In this document: positions 1-10,181 of the stretch, one piece after another
Numbering within the stretch: the stretch's first letter is position 1
Layout: each line of letters opens with the position of its first letter
NCBI RefSeq assembly: GCF_038784515.1
Contig: NZ_CP152376.1
Location: 4,278,001-4,342,000, forward strand
Direction of reading: 5' to 3'
Source of the DNA: Rhodoferax sp. GW822-FHT02A01
GTDB taxonomy: Bacteria > Pseudomonadota > Gammaproteobacteria > Burkholderiales > Burkholderiaceae_C
Length of the DNA: 64,000 nt
The notes under the pieces: generated by a model
Databases searched by the model: none
What the model was told of the DNA's origin: nothing
What the model saw: only the letters and a program-made list of their open reading frames with translations
Made by a program: the position numbers and the translations under genes

Positions 1-3000
1 ACGACAAGCTGGCTGGTACGGCGGCGTCTGTTGTGCCGTTGCTGAATGCCGGCACCATCAGTGTGACGGCTGCGGTCATTGGCGATCCCAGTGGCGGCTT
101 TCTGACCGAGGGCATGGTCAGCTTTGGCCAAGGCGCATCCTTGGACGCAAGTGCTGGTGCTTATATGGACAGCAAAGGCAAGATCAGCAACGGCAAGGCC
201 GGCACGCTGGAGGTGTCTGCCTACGGCGTCAACGGTTTGCCCTCCGCCATGCAGGCCTATGGTGCCACGCAGGGTGGCACACTCAAGCTCACGGCCAACA
301 AGATTCAGCTGGGAGGGCAAGCGGCTGCCGACACGCTGGGACTGGATAGCGGACTCCTGACGCGCGGAGGTTTTGGCAGCTACCAGTTGACCGGGTTGAC
401 ATCGCTGGATGTAGCAGCGGGAACGCAAGTGCTTGCACAGCAGAGCAACCGCAAGATCCTGTCGCAGGATGTTGGTACGGGCGCACTCCGGGGTGTGGGT
501 TCCTTGGCTACCGGTACGGCTATGGCCGACGTGGGCCAGGTACTGTTAGACGACAGCACGGTGCGCAAGGCCGTGAATGTGACACTCTCGGCGCAGAAAG
601 ACACCGCCGGAACTGGTGTGCTGACCATTGGACGCGGCGCCAGCCTTACCACCGAGGCCGGCGGCACGCTGAACCTGAATGCGCTCAATACGCTGGACGT
701 AGAAGGAGCCGTGGTCGCACACGGCGGCACTATCAATCTGTTGTTGGACCGGGGTAATCTGACACCCGGCAATGCAGCTGATGCGAATGCCTTGTGGTTA
801 GGTAGCGGCGCGGTACTGGATGCCAGCGGCATCGCGGTAACTTCGGTTGACTCCAAAGGCCAAACCAAGGGCACCGTATACGCAGGCGGTACCGTCAATC
901 TCAATTCCACCAAGGGCTATATAGCCGCGCTCAAAGGCAGCCGCATCTCGGTGAACGGTGCCGCCCCGGTGTGGTTGGATGTCAAGAACGAGAGCGGGGG
1001 CATAGGCCGCATGCAGGGCAGCGAGGCCGGCAGTGTGGTGGTGTCTGCCCAGGAGGCCCTGGTTCTGGACTCCACTCTCCAAGCACAGGGCGGATCGGAT
1101 GGCTATCGCAATGGCAACCTGAGCATCACGCTGACAACGACCACACGTCCTGACGGTCAAGCCGGTTATGACACCTATGCACGTGAGATTCACCTGGCCA
1201 GCAGCGTCGCTACGCAGATCAGCAACCGCACGGCCACCGATGTGAATCCGGTGGTTCTTCCTGGAACGGTCGTCCGCTCCCGCCTTGGAGCTGACACCAT
1301 AGAGGCTGGCGGATTCGATACGGTATCCATCAGCAGTCCGGACGGTATTGTGCTGGAGGGCAATGTGGACATCGGTAGCAGCCGGGCACAGCCCATGCGC
1401 GAACTCAAGCTCGACGCCGCACGTATTGAGACCGATGGCGGCAATGTGACTTTGACCGCCGACGCCGTGCGCCTGGGCAACTATGACACCAACAACCGCA
1501 TCGGTACCGCTGGAACCAGCCAAAGCGCGGGCACGCTGACGGCCAATGCCCGCATGCTGGAACTCGCGGGAAACTTGCGTCTCAAAGGCATGGCTTCTTC
1601 CACACTGACGGGGACGGAACTGGTGCAACTGAGTGGCATCACGCGCGACAAGTTGGATGCGGCAGGAAAGACCACCGATACGTATGAAAACTCAGCCACT
1701 ATCACCAGCACTGGCAACCTGACTTTGCAAGCAGGTGTGGTCACACCCAGCACCTATGCCGATATCACGCTGCAGGCGCCGAGCAAGACCATCCGTTTTG
1801 AAGCGGTGGGAGATGCGCCTACCCAGCCTTTGTCAGCACTGGGGCGCCTGGAAGTGGACGCCGCCAATATCGAGCAGGCCGGACGCATCTGGGCGCCGCT
1901 GGGCCAGATTGCATTGAACGCTGGCAACGCGGTGACCTTGTCTGCCGGAAGCGTGACCTCGGTGGCGGCGGATGCCGGATCGATTTTGCCGCTGGGCCAG
2001 ATTCAGAATGGCTTGAAGTGGGTGGTTAACGTAGATCCTGCGAAGGTACCGAAAGGGCAATTGGAGGTGTCCGCACTGCCGCAAAAGTCGGTCAGCGTGA
2101 GCGCCACCGCAGTGGACATGCAAAGCGGCTCCACCGTCAACGTGGCCGGTGGCGGTGATGTCCAGGCGTATGAGTTCACCGTGGGGCCTGGTGGTTCGCG
2201 CGATATTTTGAGTGATGCCAACATCTACGCCGTAGTGCCCAGCTTCAAGGGCGGCTTTGCGCCCAGTGATCCGCAAGAGAGTTTCAATCTGCGCGTTGGC
2301 ACATCCATTTACCTCAGTGGAGTGCCGGGCCTGAAGGCCGGCACCTACACCTTGCTGCCAGCCCACTACGCGCTGTTGCCAGGTGCCTATGCCGTGCGTC
2401 TGGATACGGCGTCGAGCATCCTGCCGGGGCAGGAATACACGCGCCAAGACGGTGTGCGCATTGCCAGCGGTTACCTGACCGACTCGCGCGCCAATGCGCC
2501 ACGGGATGCCACCTGGAAGGGCTTTGAGGTGCTGACTGGGGCGCAAGTGCATGCACGCTCGGAACTGACCGTAACCCAGGCTTCGGACTTCTTTGCCAGC
2601 AGCAATGGGCCTGCAGATGCCGGGCAGCTGAGCATCTCCACGACCGGCCAGGGGGCGTCCAGCCTGCAACTCAACGGCACCTTCGTGACGGCAGCAGCCA
2701 GCGGTGGAAAAGGCGCTGTTGTGGATATCAGTGCCAATGAACTGGCGATTGTCAACAGCGCCACCGCAGGCAACTACGGCACGGCCACACAGGTGAACGT
2801 AGACACCCTCAATGCCATGGGCGCCAGCAGCTTGTTGCTGGGCGGTACACGCACGGTGAGTGGCAGCACGACCAGCATACAGGTAGGTGCCAATAACGTC
2901 ACATTGGACAATGGTTCGGCAACCCCTTTGCAGGCCCCCGAAGTCATTCTGGCCGCCAACAATGCGGTGGACCTGAAGGCCGGTAGCAAAATCGTCGCCG

Positions 3001-6000
3001 ATGGCAGCGGCACCGATGGCGGCACGCTCACCACTTCGGGCATGGGTGCCCTGGTGCGTGTAGCCAATAGCACAGCCACGTTGGTGCGCAGTGGCAACCC
3101 GGGCAGCACGCGCGGTACGGTCACCGGTGACGCCAGCAGCGTACTGCAGTCCGCCAAGGCCATCACACTGGACGCCACCAAGGACAACAGTTTCAAAGGC
3201 AGCTACGTCTTTCAGAAAGATGGAAAGGCAGTGGCAGGCTATCTATCCGTGGGTGCGTCCAAGATCAACTTTGGCAACACCGGCAGCACGCCCAACGTGA
3301 CCGGCTTGACATACACACAAGCCCAACTGGATGCGCTCAGTGCGTTGGCCAGCATGAGCTTAGTCAGCTACTCCACATTTGACATGTATGGTGATGTGCA
3401 GGTAGGTGGTCTGAATGAGAGCCAACGGCCCACGCTGGCCAGTCTCACGCTACAGGGGGCAGGCATCGTGGGGCACGGGACTGCCGGCAATGCCGCGTCC
3501 ATCCATGCGCAAACGGTGCAACTGTCGAATCCGGGTGGGGTTGCGTTCTCCAATGGCGGCGTCACCGGTGCGGGTCAGTTGCACGTGGTGAGCGACACAC
3601 TGGTTCTGGGCAATGGCGACAAGACGTTGGACCAGTTTTCGAACGTCTCGATTTCTTCCGGGCAAGTGGTGGGGCAGGGCACGGGCAGCCTGAACGTGAA
3701 TGCACCGGTTGTCGTCAACACCGCCCGCATCACCGGCGCGGCAGGCTCTGACCAGACCCTGGCAGTCAATGGTGGCTCGGTCGCGGTGAATGCATTGACG
3801 TCCGCAGTCGCCCTGACGCCGGTCACCGAACTGGGCGCCAAGTGGACGCTGTCCGGTGACAGCGTGGCCATCAACACCGAAGTGGACCTGTATGCGGGCA
3901 GCCTCAAGGTGGTGGCCAACAGTGGCGATGTCATCCTGGGTGCCAACGCCAAGGTGGACGTGTCTGGTCAGACGGTCAGCTTCTTTGACCAGCAGCGTGT
4001 GTCTTCAGCGGGTCGGGTAGAACTCACCAGCGCAGCGGGCAATGTACGTTTTGACACCGGGGCTTGGGTCGATGTGTCAGGCGCCGCCGGTGGTGACGCT
4101 GGCACGCTGGTGCTATCCGCCAAGGGCAGCAATACCAGCACGGTACAACTGGCCAGCGGCAATGTGCGAGGCACCAACGCCGCCAATGCACAGGGCGAGA
4201 GTGGGGAGGGTGCGCGCGTGCAGGTCGACGTAGGTACCTTGGCGAGTTTCTCCAGCTTCAACGGCGCGTTGGGCAGCGGCTTTGTCGGCGAGCGCCAGCT
4301 GCGTGTACGCAATGGAGATGTCACGGTCGATACGGCAGACGTAGTGCGTGCCAAGACGGTGGACATTGCTGCGGATGCGGGCAGGCTAACGGTCAAAGGT
4401 TCCGTTGTAGCCTCAGGAGCGGAGCAGGGCAGCATCTCGTTGAACGCGGGCTCGGACCTGACGCTGGCGTCCACCGCTTCCCTGAGCGCCACCTCCAGCG
4501 CCAGCGGCAAGGCGGGTGGGAAAGTTGCGCTGGGCTCCACCAGCGGCAAGATCCGCGCGGAAGCTGGCAGCAACTTGGACGTCAGCGCACTCGCCGGTGG
4601 CGTGGGTGGGCAGGTGAACCTGCGTGCCGCGCGTACCGATGGCAGCGTGGATACGGGTGTCAAGGTAGAAGCCTTGAACGGCAGCATCACCGGCGCCAGC
4701 TCCGTGGTAGTGGAGGCCGTCAAGACCTATACCGGTGTGAGCAACATCACCGGTACGCTGACCAGCACCGCCTGGAACAACGGCAGCACCCTCACCCAGG
4801 GCAACATGGTGTTTGACAACGCCAGTGTCACGGCCCATGCGGGTGCCATTGCCAGTGCGCTCAGCACGCATCTGGACCCGTCTCTGTTGCATGTGCGGGC
4901 CGGCGTGGAAGTGCAGTCGGCACTCGACCTGAGCATCAGTAGCGATTTGAATTTTGCAACGCTGCGTACCAGTACGCTGGAGCCGGGCGCACTGACGCTG
5001 CGTGCCAGCCGCAATCTGAACGTCAATGCCAATGTGTCGGACGGATTCGTCAACGCCACGCGCAACACAACACCAACCGGAAGCGTGCCAACCTCGCCGC
5101 TGGCATTGAACGCTGACGGAAGCGGCAAGAACTCTTGGTCGTATCGTTTTGTTGCAGGTGCTGACACGGCTGCTGCCAATGTGATGACCACCAAGGCGGC
5201 TGGCGCGTCCGCAGGCAACCTGGCGCTGGCTGCCGACAAAATGATACGCACCGGGACTGGCAGCATTGCGCTGGCAGCGGCCAACGACATCACCTTGGGC
5301 AGCACAGGGTCTGTGGTCTATACCGCCGGGCAGCTGTATTCCGCCACCTTGTCTGACTTTGTCGCACCGATATCTGCGCAGAACGCCAAGTTCACCCGCA
5401 ACGGCGGCGACGTCAGCCTCAAAGCCGGTGGCAACGTCCGCATGGTGGCTTCCGATCAGCTTTATTCAGAGTGGTTGTTCCGGCAGGGCCGTCTGTCTGC
5501 GGATGGAACTTATGTGGCTTCGTATACCCAGAGCGGGGTCACTTCCACCGTTGCCGCTTCACCCGCCTGGTGGACACGCTTTGACCTGTTCAAGCAAGGC
5601 GTAGCCACGCTGGGTGGTGGCAATGTGTCGATCACAGCCGGTGCCGACCTGATCAACGTGGGTGCTAGTGCAGCCACCCAAGGCCGACTGAATTCCGCCA
5701 CCGCCGATGCAAGCAAGTTGCTCAAGACGGGTGGAGGCAATGTGCGCCTGGAAGCCGGTGGCAATGTGTTGGGAGGTGAGTTCTACGCCGACAACGGGTC
5801 GCTGGTGGTCAAGGCGGGTGGTCAAGTCGGGGGGGCTGTCAACAGCTCCATCATCGGCACGGTGTATCCGGTGATTGCGCTGGGTGATGCCTCTGCCAAG
5901 GTGCAGGCGCTAGGGGACATCAATATTCTGGCAGTCGTCAACCCGACGCTATTGCCCCAGTCTGTGGGATCGAACACCACGGGAAACCTGCAAGGAAATC

Positions 6001-7946
6001 CCGCTGGTACTGCACGACGTACCGCATTTTCCACATACGGCGACACCTCCGAGGTGTCGTTGAGCAGCCTGTCTGGCGACGTTGTTTTGCATACAGCCAC
6101 TGGTGGTGAAGGCGTTTCCAGCCTGACAAATGCCTACACCAATATTTTGGTTTCCTCCGAGGGAGGCTACGGAGAATTGATCAACTACATGCCTTCTCGA
6201 CTGGAGATGCTGGCCTTGCAAGGCAATGTAAAGGTGGGTGTTACACCCAACGGTGGCGTGTCTACGCTAATGCCCTCCACCACGGGGCAGCTGGATTTGC
6301 TGGCCAAGGGCAGTGTGACTTTGAATAGCTCGTTGACCGTGAGTGACCGAGACCCCGCATTGATCCCCGCTCCGGCCACGCCGATTGACCCCTCGTTGCC
6401 CTCCAATGTGCTGACCAGTACGACGGCACAAAAACACGCGAGTACGCCTGTGCATGCCAATGACACGGAAGCGGCGCACATCTATGCGGTGACAGGAGAT
6501 GTGTCGGGCGTATCCCAGGCCACAGACGACACCAAGTCCACAACGCTGGATATTTCCAAGGCAGTACAGGTGCGCGCCGGTGAGGATGTGACGGACTTCA
6601 ACGCCGTGATACAGAACGCCAATACTGACAGCGTCAGCTTGGTACAAGCCGGACGCGATATTGTTTACGCGGCGGCCACCAAGCGCACCGAGAACGACGG
6701 CATCAAGGTAGCAGGCTCCGGCAGGCTGGAGGTGACCGCCGGCCGCAACCTGGACCTTGGCACATCCGGTGGCATCCGTAGCCTGGGCAACCAGGAGAAC
6801 GTGAATCTGCCAAGCCAGGGTGCAGACCTGCAGCTCGCAGCAGGTGTGGGTGCGCAAGGCATCGACTATGTGACTGCGGTTCAGCGCTTGCTGACCAAGT
6901 TGGAGGCGGGATCTACGGACGACGCCACATTATGGGAGGCCCGTTGGCTGGCGGGCGACGACAGCCTGAACGCCGCACAGGCCCGCACGGCCGTTGCTGC
7001 CATTGCCAGCCAGAACACCGAAACGCATCGGCAAAAAATGCGCAACATGGTGTACACCGCGTTGCGCACCACCGGGCGTGACTACAACGACAAATCCAGC
7101 GCGTTCAAAGGTGACTACGCGCGCGGCTATGCGGCGCTGGAGTTGCTGTTTCCGGGCATATCTACCAAATCCAACGACGGTACTTTTGCAAACTACAAGG
7201 GCAATGTGAATCTGTTTGCCAGCCGGGTGAAGTCGGAGAGCGGCGGTGATATCGAGTTCATGGTGCCAGGCGGCAAAGTGGTGGTGGGTCTGGCCAACAC
7301 GCCCGAGGCATTGGTTGGAAGCTCCAAGTCTCCCTTGAGCAATGTGCTGGGCATGGTGGTTGCGGGCACGGGCAATATCAAAGGCTTTGCGCGCAGTGAC
7401 ATCATCGTCAACCAGTCGCGCATCTTGACGCTGGGTGGTGGTGACGTGATGCTGTGGTCCAGCGAAGGCGGCATTGACGCCGGCAAGGGCAAGAAGACCG
7501 CCAGCGCCGTGCCGCCGCCACTGCTGGTGACCAACTATGAAACCGGCACCACCAGTCTGGTGCTGCAAGGCGCAGCCACCGGTAGCGGTATCGGCGCGTT
7601 GGCCACTGCAGGCGTCACTGCGGGCGATGTGGATCTGGTTGCTCCCAAAGGCACGGTCAATGCAGGCGACGCCGGTATTCGGGCCGGCAACCTGAACGTG
7701 GCCGCACTGGACTTCAAGGGCGCCGACAACGTCACGGTGAGCGGCAAATCGGTGGGCGTGCCGGTAGCCGACATGAGCGCTGTGACCGCTGCCGCATCCG
7801 GTGCCAGCTCCATGAGTGACGACGCCAGCAAGACGATTGCCGCGGCCAGCCAGAGCGCTGCGGATTCAGCGCGCTCGGCCCAGGCACTGGCCACTTCCTT
7901 ACGGCCACCCGTCGTGCGCGTGGACGTGCTGGGCTTTGGTGAGTGA
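1..7946 (+). CDS. Filamentous haemagglutinin-like giant surface protein (DUF3739 type), 5' partial
   Basis: The reading frame is open from base 3, so the true start lies upstream; about 2647 residues are visible. The sequence is almost entirely repetitive beta-strand text rich in Gly, Ala, Ser, Thr, Val and Asn, with recurring GGNV-x-L-x-AGG and V-x-GASSV-x-like units, as expected for a right-handed beta-helix exoprotein. The C-terminus has an Ala/Ser-rich helical stretch and ends VRVDVLGFGE, an ending I associate with the DUF3739 branch of haemagglutinin-family proteins. No beta-barrel autotransporter domain is visible at the C-terminus, so export would need partners. The next genes on the strand encode an ExbB/ExbD/TonB-like motor and a porin, which could supply energy and a channel. 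The role as adhesin or surface filament is inferred from family and context. Confidence 0.85.
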   Translation, partial: DKLAGTAASVVPLLNAGTISVTAAVIGDPSGGFLTEGMVSFGQGASLDASAGAYMDSKGKISNGKAGTLEVSAYGVNGLPSAMQAYGATQGGTLKLTANKIQLGGQAAADTLGLDSGLLTRGGFGSYQLTGLTSLDVAAGTQVLAQQSNRKILSQDVGTGALRGVGSLATGTAMADVGQVLLDDSTVRKAVNVTLSAQKDTAGTGVLTIGRGASLTTEAGGTLNLNALNTLDVEGAVVAHGGTINLLLDRGNLTPGNAADANALWLGSGAVLDASGIAVTSVDSKGQTKGTVYAGGTVNLNSTKGYIAALKGSRISVNGAAPVWLDVKNESGGIGRMQGSEAGSVVVSAQEALVLDSTLQAQGGSDGYRNGNLSITLTTTTRPDGQAGYDTYAREIHLASSVATQISNRTATDVNPVVLPGTVVRSRLGADTIEAGGFDTVSISSPDGIVLEGNVDIGSSRAQPMRELKLDAARIETDGGNVTLTADAVRLGNYDTNNRIGTAGTSQSAGTLTANARMLELAGNLRLKGMASSTLTGTELVQLSGITRDKLDAAGKTTDTYENSATITSTGNLTLQAGVVTPSTYADITLQAPSKTIRFEAVGDAPTQPLSALGRLEVDAANIEQAGRIWAPLGQIALNAGNAVTLSAGSVTSVAADAGSILPLGQIQNGLKWVVNVDPAKVPKGQLEVSALPQKSVSVSATAVDMQSGSTVNVAGGGDVQAYEFTVGPGGSRDILSDANIYAVVPSFKGGFAPSDPQESFNLRVGTSIYLSGVPGLKAGTYTLLPAHYALLPGAYAVRLDTASSILPGQEYTRQDGVRIASGYLTDSRANAPRDATWKGFEVLTGAQVHARSELTVTQASDFFASSNGPADAGQLSISTTGQGASSLQLNGTFVTAAASGGKGAVVDISANELAIVNSATAGNYGTATQVNVDTLNAMGASSLLLGGTRTVSGSTTSIQVGANNVTLDNGSATPLQAPEVILAANNAVDLKAGSKIVADGSGTDGGTLTTSGMGALVRVANSTATLVRSGNPGSTRGTVTGDASSVLQSAKAITLDATKDNSFKGSYVFQKDGKAVAGYLSVGASKINFGNTGSTPNVTGLTYTQAQLDALSALASMSLVSYSTFDMYGDVQVGGLNESQRPTLASLTLQGAGIVGHGTAGNAASIHAQTVQLSNPGGVAFSNGGVTGAGQLHVVSDTLVLGNGDKTLDQFSNVSISSGQVVGQGTGSLNVNAPVVVNTARITGAAGSDQTLAVNGGSVAVNALTSAVALTPVTELGAKWTLSGDSVAINTEVDLYAGSLKVVANSGDVILGANAKVDVSGQTVSFFDQQRVSSAGRVELTSAAGNVRFDTGAWVDVSGAAGGDAGTLVLSAKGSNTSTVQLASGNVRGTNAANAQGESGEGARVQVDVGTLASFSSFNGALGSGFVGERQLRVRNGDVTVDTADVVRAKTVDIAADAGRLTVKGSVVASGAEQGSISLNAGSDLTLASTASLSATSSASGKAGGKVALGSTSGKIRAEAGSNLDVSALAGGVGGQVNLRAARTDGSVDTGVKVEALNGSITGASSVVVEAVKTYTGVSNITGTLTSTAWNNGSTLTQGNMVFDNASVTAHAGAIASALSTHLDPSLLHVRAGVEVQSALDLSISSDLNFATLRTSTLEPGALTLRASRNLNVNANVSDGFVNATRNTTPTGSVPTSPLALNADGSGKNSWSYRFVAGADTAAANVMTTKAAGASAGNLALAADKMIRTGTGSIALAAANDITLGSTGSVVYTAGQLYSATLSDFVAPISAQNAKFTRNGGDVSLKAGGNVRMVASDQLYSEWLFRQGRLSADGTYVASYTQSGVTSTVAASPAWWTRFDLFKQGVATLGGGNVSITAGADLINVGASAATQGRLNSATADASKLLKTGGGNVRLEAGGNVLGGEFYADNGSLVVKAGGQVGGAVNSSIIGTVYPVIALGDASAKVQALGDINILAVVNPTLLPQSVGSNTTGNLQGNPAGTARRTAFSTYGDTSEVSLSSLSGDVVLHTATGGEGVSSLTNAYTNILVSSEGGYGELINYMPSRLEMLALQGNVKVGVTPNGGVSTLMPSTTGQLDLLAKGSVTLNSSLTVSDRDPALIPAPATPIDPSLPSNVLTSTTAQKHASTPVHANDTEAAHIYAVTGDVSGVSQATDDTKSTTLDISKAVQVRAGEDVTDFNAVIQNANTDSVSLVQAGRDIVYAAATKRTENDGIKVAGSGRLEVTAGRNLDLGTSGGIRSLGNQENVNLPSQGADLQLAAGVGAQGIDYVTAVQRLLTKLEAGSTDDATLWEARWLAGDDSLNAAQARTAVAAIASQNTETHRQKMRNMVYTALRTTGRDYNDKSSAFKGDYARGYAALELLFPGISTKSNDGTFANYKGNVNLFASRVKSESGGDIEFMVPGGKVVVGLANTPEALVGSSKSPLSNVLGMVVAGTGNIKGFARSDIIVNQSRILTLGGGDVMLWSSEGGIDAGKGKKTASAVPPPLLVTNYETGTTSLVLQGAATGSGIGALATAGVTAGDVDLVAPKGTVNAGDAGIRAGNLNVAALDFKGADNVTVSGKSVGVPVADMSAVTAAASGASSMSDDASKTIAAASQSAADSARSAQALATSLRPPVVRVDVLGFGE

Positions 7947-8046
7947 CATGAACAGCAGCGCCATGTCATACGCGTTACATACGCTATTCATAGGATTGCC
8001 GCTCAGGGCGAACCGCGTTCTTTTTGACTATTTATATCCAACTTCC

Positions 8047-9768
8047 ATGAAACGTATTCTTGCCATCGTCGCCCTGTTTTTGGTCATGCCCCTGTCTGCT
8101 CACGCCTGGTGGGAAAAGGACTGGACTGGCAGAAAAAAAATTACCCTGGACACCAAGGCTGCAGGCATCTCCAGCGATGTGTCGCAAGTGCCGGTGCTGG
8201 TGCGTTTGTCGAGTGCCAACTTTGATTTTCTGGCGGGCAAAGAGGATGGCAGCGATTTGCGTTTCCTGGCCGAAGATGACAAGACCCAGTTGCCGTTTCA
8301 GATAGAGCGCTTTGACAGCATCAACAACCTGGCCTTTGTCTGGGTGCAAGTGCCCAAGCTGCAGACGGGCAACTCCACGCAACACATCTGGATGTATTAC
8401 GGCAATACCAAGGCGGCGGCAGCGGCGCCTGCGCCGGTGTTTGATGCGCAGCAGCTCGCGGTGTACCACCTGGGTGAAACACAAGGCCTGCCGCAGGATG
8501 CCAGTGGCAAGGCTCTGCATGCCACCGAGTCACATGCCACCGTGGTTCCGTCCGGTCTGATCGCAGGCTCTGCACACCTCAATGGTGACGGTGGTGTGGT
8601 CGTGAAAAACCCTACGCTGCAACAGACCAAGGAAATCACCGTGTCGGCCTGGGTCAACCCGGAGCGCGGTGATGGAGAAGTATTTTCCTTTGGCAACGTC
8701 AGCGTGTCGTTGCTCGGTGGCGTGCCGGTTTTGAAAATGGGTACGGTGACCTCCAAGGCCGCAGAGGCACTGAGCCTGAACACCTGGCACCATGTGGCGG
8801 TGAGCGGTGGCGCGCAGGCCGTGTTGTTTGTGGATGGCAAGGCTGTGGCCAATGCGGCTGGTTTGCTCGTAGCCACCGATGCGTTGCGTGTAGGCGCAAC
8901 GCTGGTCGCTCAGGTGGATGAAATCCAGGTATCGGGTGTGGCGCGCAATGAGGCTTGGCTGTCGGCTCAGGTGCAGTCACAGGCTGAGCAAGGCAAGTTG
9001 CTTTCGCAAGGGGAAGAGCAAACCACCGACACCAGTGAAGGCCCCAACTACTTCAAGGCCACGCTGCAGAACCTGACGGTGGACGGATGGGTGGTGGTTG
9101 GCATCTGTGTACTGATGTTTTTCATTGCCCTGTGGGTAATGGGCAAAAAGCTGGTGCTGCTCAATCGCATGGAGCGCACCAACCGTCACTTCAACGAAGA
9201 GTTTGGCAAGACCACTCGCAAGCTGCTGGAACTGGGTCAGGATGCCAAGGCACATGCCGGTGCGTTGGATGGTCTGTCTGCACGCACGGACGACTTCTCT
9301 TCGTCATCACTGCACCGCATCTACAAGGTGGGTGTGATGGAGCTCATGTCGCGTTTCCCCAAGGTGAATGATGAGCACCACGCCTTCCCGGTTGTTTCGT
9401 CGCAATCCATCAATGCGGTGCGTGCCACGTTGGATGCACAGCTCACGCGCGAGCGCCACGGGCTGGACAAGGGCATGGTGCTGTTGACGATTGCCATTTC
9501 CGGCGGACCGTTCCTGGGCTTGCTGGGCACGGTGGTGGGCGTGATGATTACCTTTGCCGCCATTGCTGCTGCAGGTGACGTCAATGTGAACGCGATTGCC
9601 CCCGGTATCGCCGCTGCTCTGGTGGCTACCGTGGCGGGTTTGGGTGTGGCTATTCCCGCGCTGTTTGGCTATAACTATCTGCAAACGCGCATCAAGGGTG
9701 TGGGTGCCGACATGACGGTGTTCGTGGATGAGTTCGTCACCAAGATGGCGGAAAACTACGGAGGCTGA
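8047..9768 (+). CDS. DUF2341-LamG-ExbB/TolQ fusion, proton-channel subunit
   Basis: 573 residues. The ATG at 8047 is chosen because it gives a classical signal peptide (KRILAIVALFLVMPLSAHA); a longer frame would run back into the upstream gene. Residues about 22-125 look like DUF2341 (WWEKDW start, then the DLRF and W-x-YYGN motifs). Residues about 135-310 look like a LamG/concanavalin-like jelly roll (AVYHLGE, VSAWVNPE, WHHVAVS). A membrane helix lies near 346-368. The C-terminal third is a MotA/TolQ/ExbB channel domain with two helices around 478-508 (ISGGPFLGLLGTVVG) and 520-545. The protein would sit in the inner membrane with a large periplasmic sensor or binding region and conduct protons with the ExbD encoded next. 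ExbB proteins are normally about 230-250 aa, so the N-terminal extension is the oddity. Confidence 0.88.
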   Translation: MKRILAIVALFLVMPLSAHAWWEKDWTGRKKITLDTKAAGISSDVSQVPVLVRLSSANFDFLAGKEDGSDLRFLAEDDKTQLPFQIERFDSINNLAFVWVQVPKLQTGNSTQHIWMYYGNTKAAAAAPAPVFDAQQLAVYHLGETQGLPQDASGKALHATESHATVVPSGLIAGSAHLNGDGGVVVKNPTLQQTKEITVSAWVNPERGDGEVFSFGNVSVSLLGGVPVLKMGTVTSKAAEALSLNTWHHVAVSGGAQAVLFVDGKAVANAAGLLVATDALRVGATLVAQVDEIQVSGVARNEAWLSAQVQSQAEQGKLLSQGEEQTTDTSEGPNYFKATLQNLTVDGWVVVGICVLMFFIALWVMGKKLVLLNRMERTNRHFNEEFGKTTRKLLELGQDAKAHAGALDGLSARTDDFSSSSLHRIYKVGVMELMSRFPKVNDEHHAFPVVSSQSINAVRATLDAQLTRERHGLDKGMVLLTIAISGGPFLGLLGTVVGVMITFAAIAAAGDVNVNAIAPGIAAALVATVAGLGVAIPALFGYNYLQTRIKGVGADMTVFVDEFVTKMAENYGG

Positions 9769-9770
9769 TC

Positions 9771-10181
9771 ATGTCCAAGGCGCAAGAAGACGGTGCAGTC
9801 TATGACGACATCAACATCACACCGATGTTGGATCTGTCGTATGTGCTGCTGGTGATATTTATATTAATGACCACAGCCTCTGTGCAGGGCATCAAGGTGA
9901 ATCTGCCCAAGGCCAGCAACACGCCCAGTCTGGCCAAGCCGGCTACCAAGGCCATCACCATCACGCAGGATGGCAGCCTGTATCTGGACGCCTATCCCAT
10001 GGCCACCATCCAGGATCTGGAGCAGCGGCTGGTGGCGCTCAAGGGCGCCACGCCGGACTTCCCCGTGGTGCTCAAGGGTGACTCGGCGGTGCAGTACGCC
10101 AAGGTGATGGAAGTCTTGGACATGCTGGGGCGGCTGGACCTGAACCAGGTTGGCTTGGTGACGCAGCGGTTGGTCAAGTGA
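9771..10181 (+). CDS. ExbD/TolR-family biopolymer transport protein
   Basis: 136 residues, starting 2 bases after the upstream stop with a GGAGG ribosome site at 9761-9765. A short cytoplasmic N-terminus leads to ITPMLDLSYVLLVIFIL. Asp21 within this single membrane helix corresponds to the proton-carrying aspartate of ExbD/TolR. The remaining roughly 95 residues form the periplasmic domain (AITITQDGSLYLD, VVLKGDSAVQYAKVMEVLDML). It should assemble with the preceding ExbB fusion as a proton-driven motor. The stop overlaps the GTG start of the next gene by four bases, so these genes are translationally coupled. Confidence 0.92.
   Translation: MSKAQEDGAVYDDINITPMLDLSYVLLVIFILMTTASVQGIKVNLPKASNTPSLAKPATKAITITQDGSLYLDAYPMATIQDLEQRLVALKGATPDFPVVLKGDSAVQYAKVMEVLDMLGRLDLNQVGLVTQRLVK

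Noticed and set aside
1833..2669. 278-codon minus-strand ORF inside the haemagglutinin gene
   Set aside because: Shadow frame of a repetitive coding sequence; no start context or domain.
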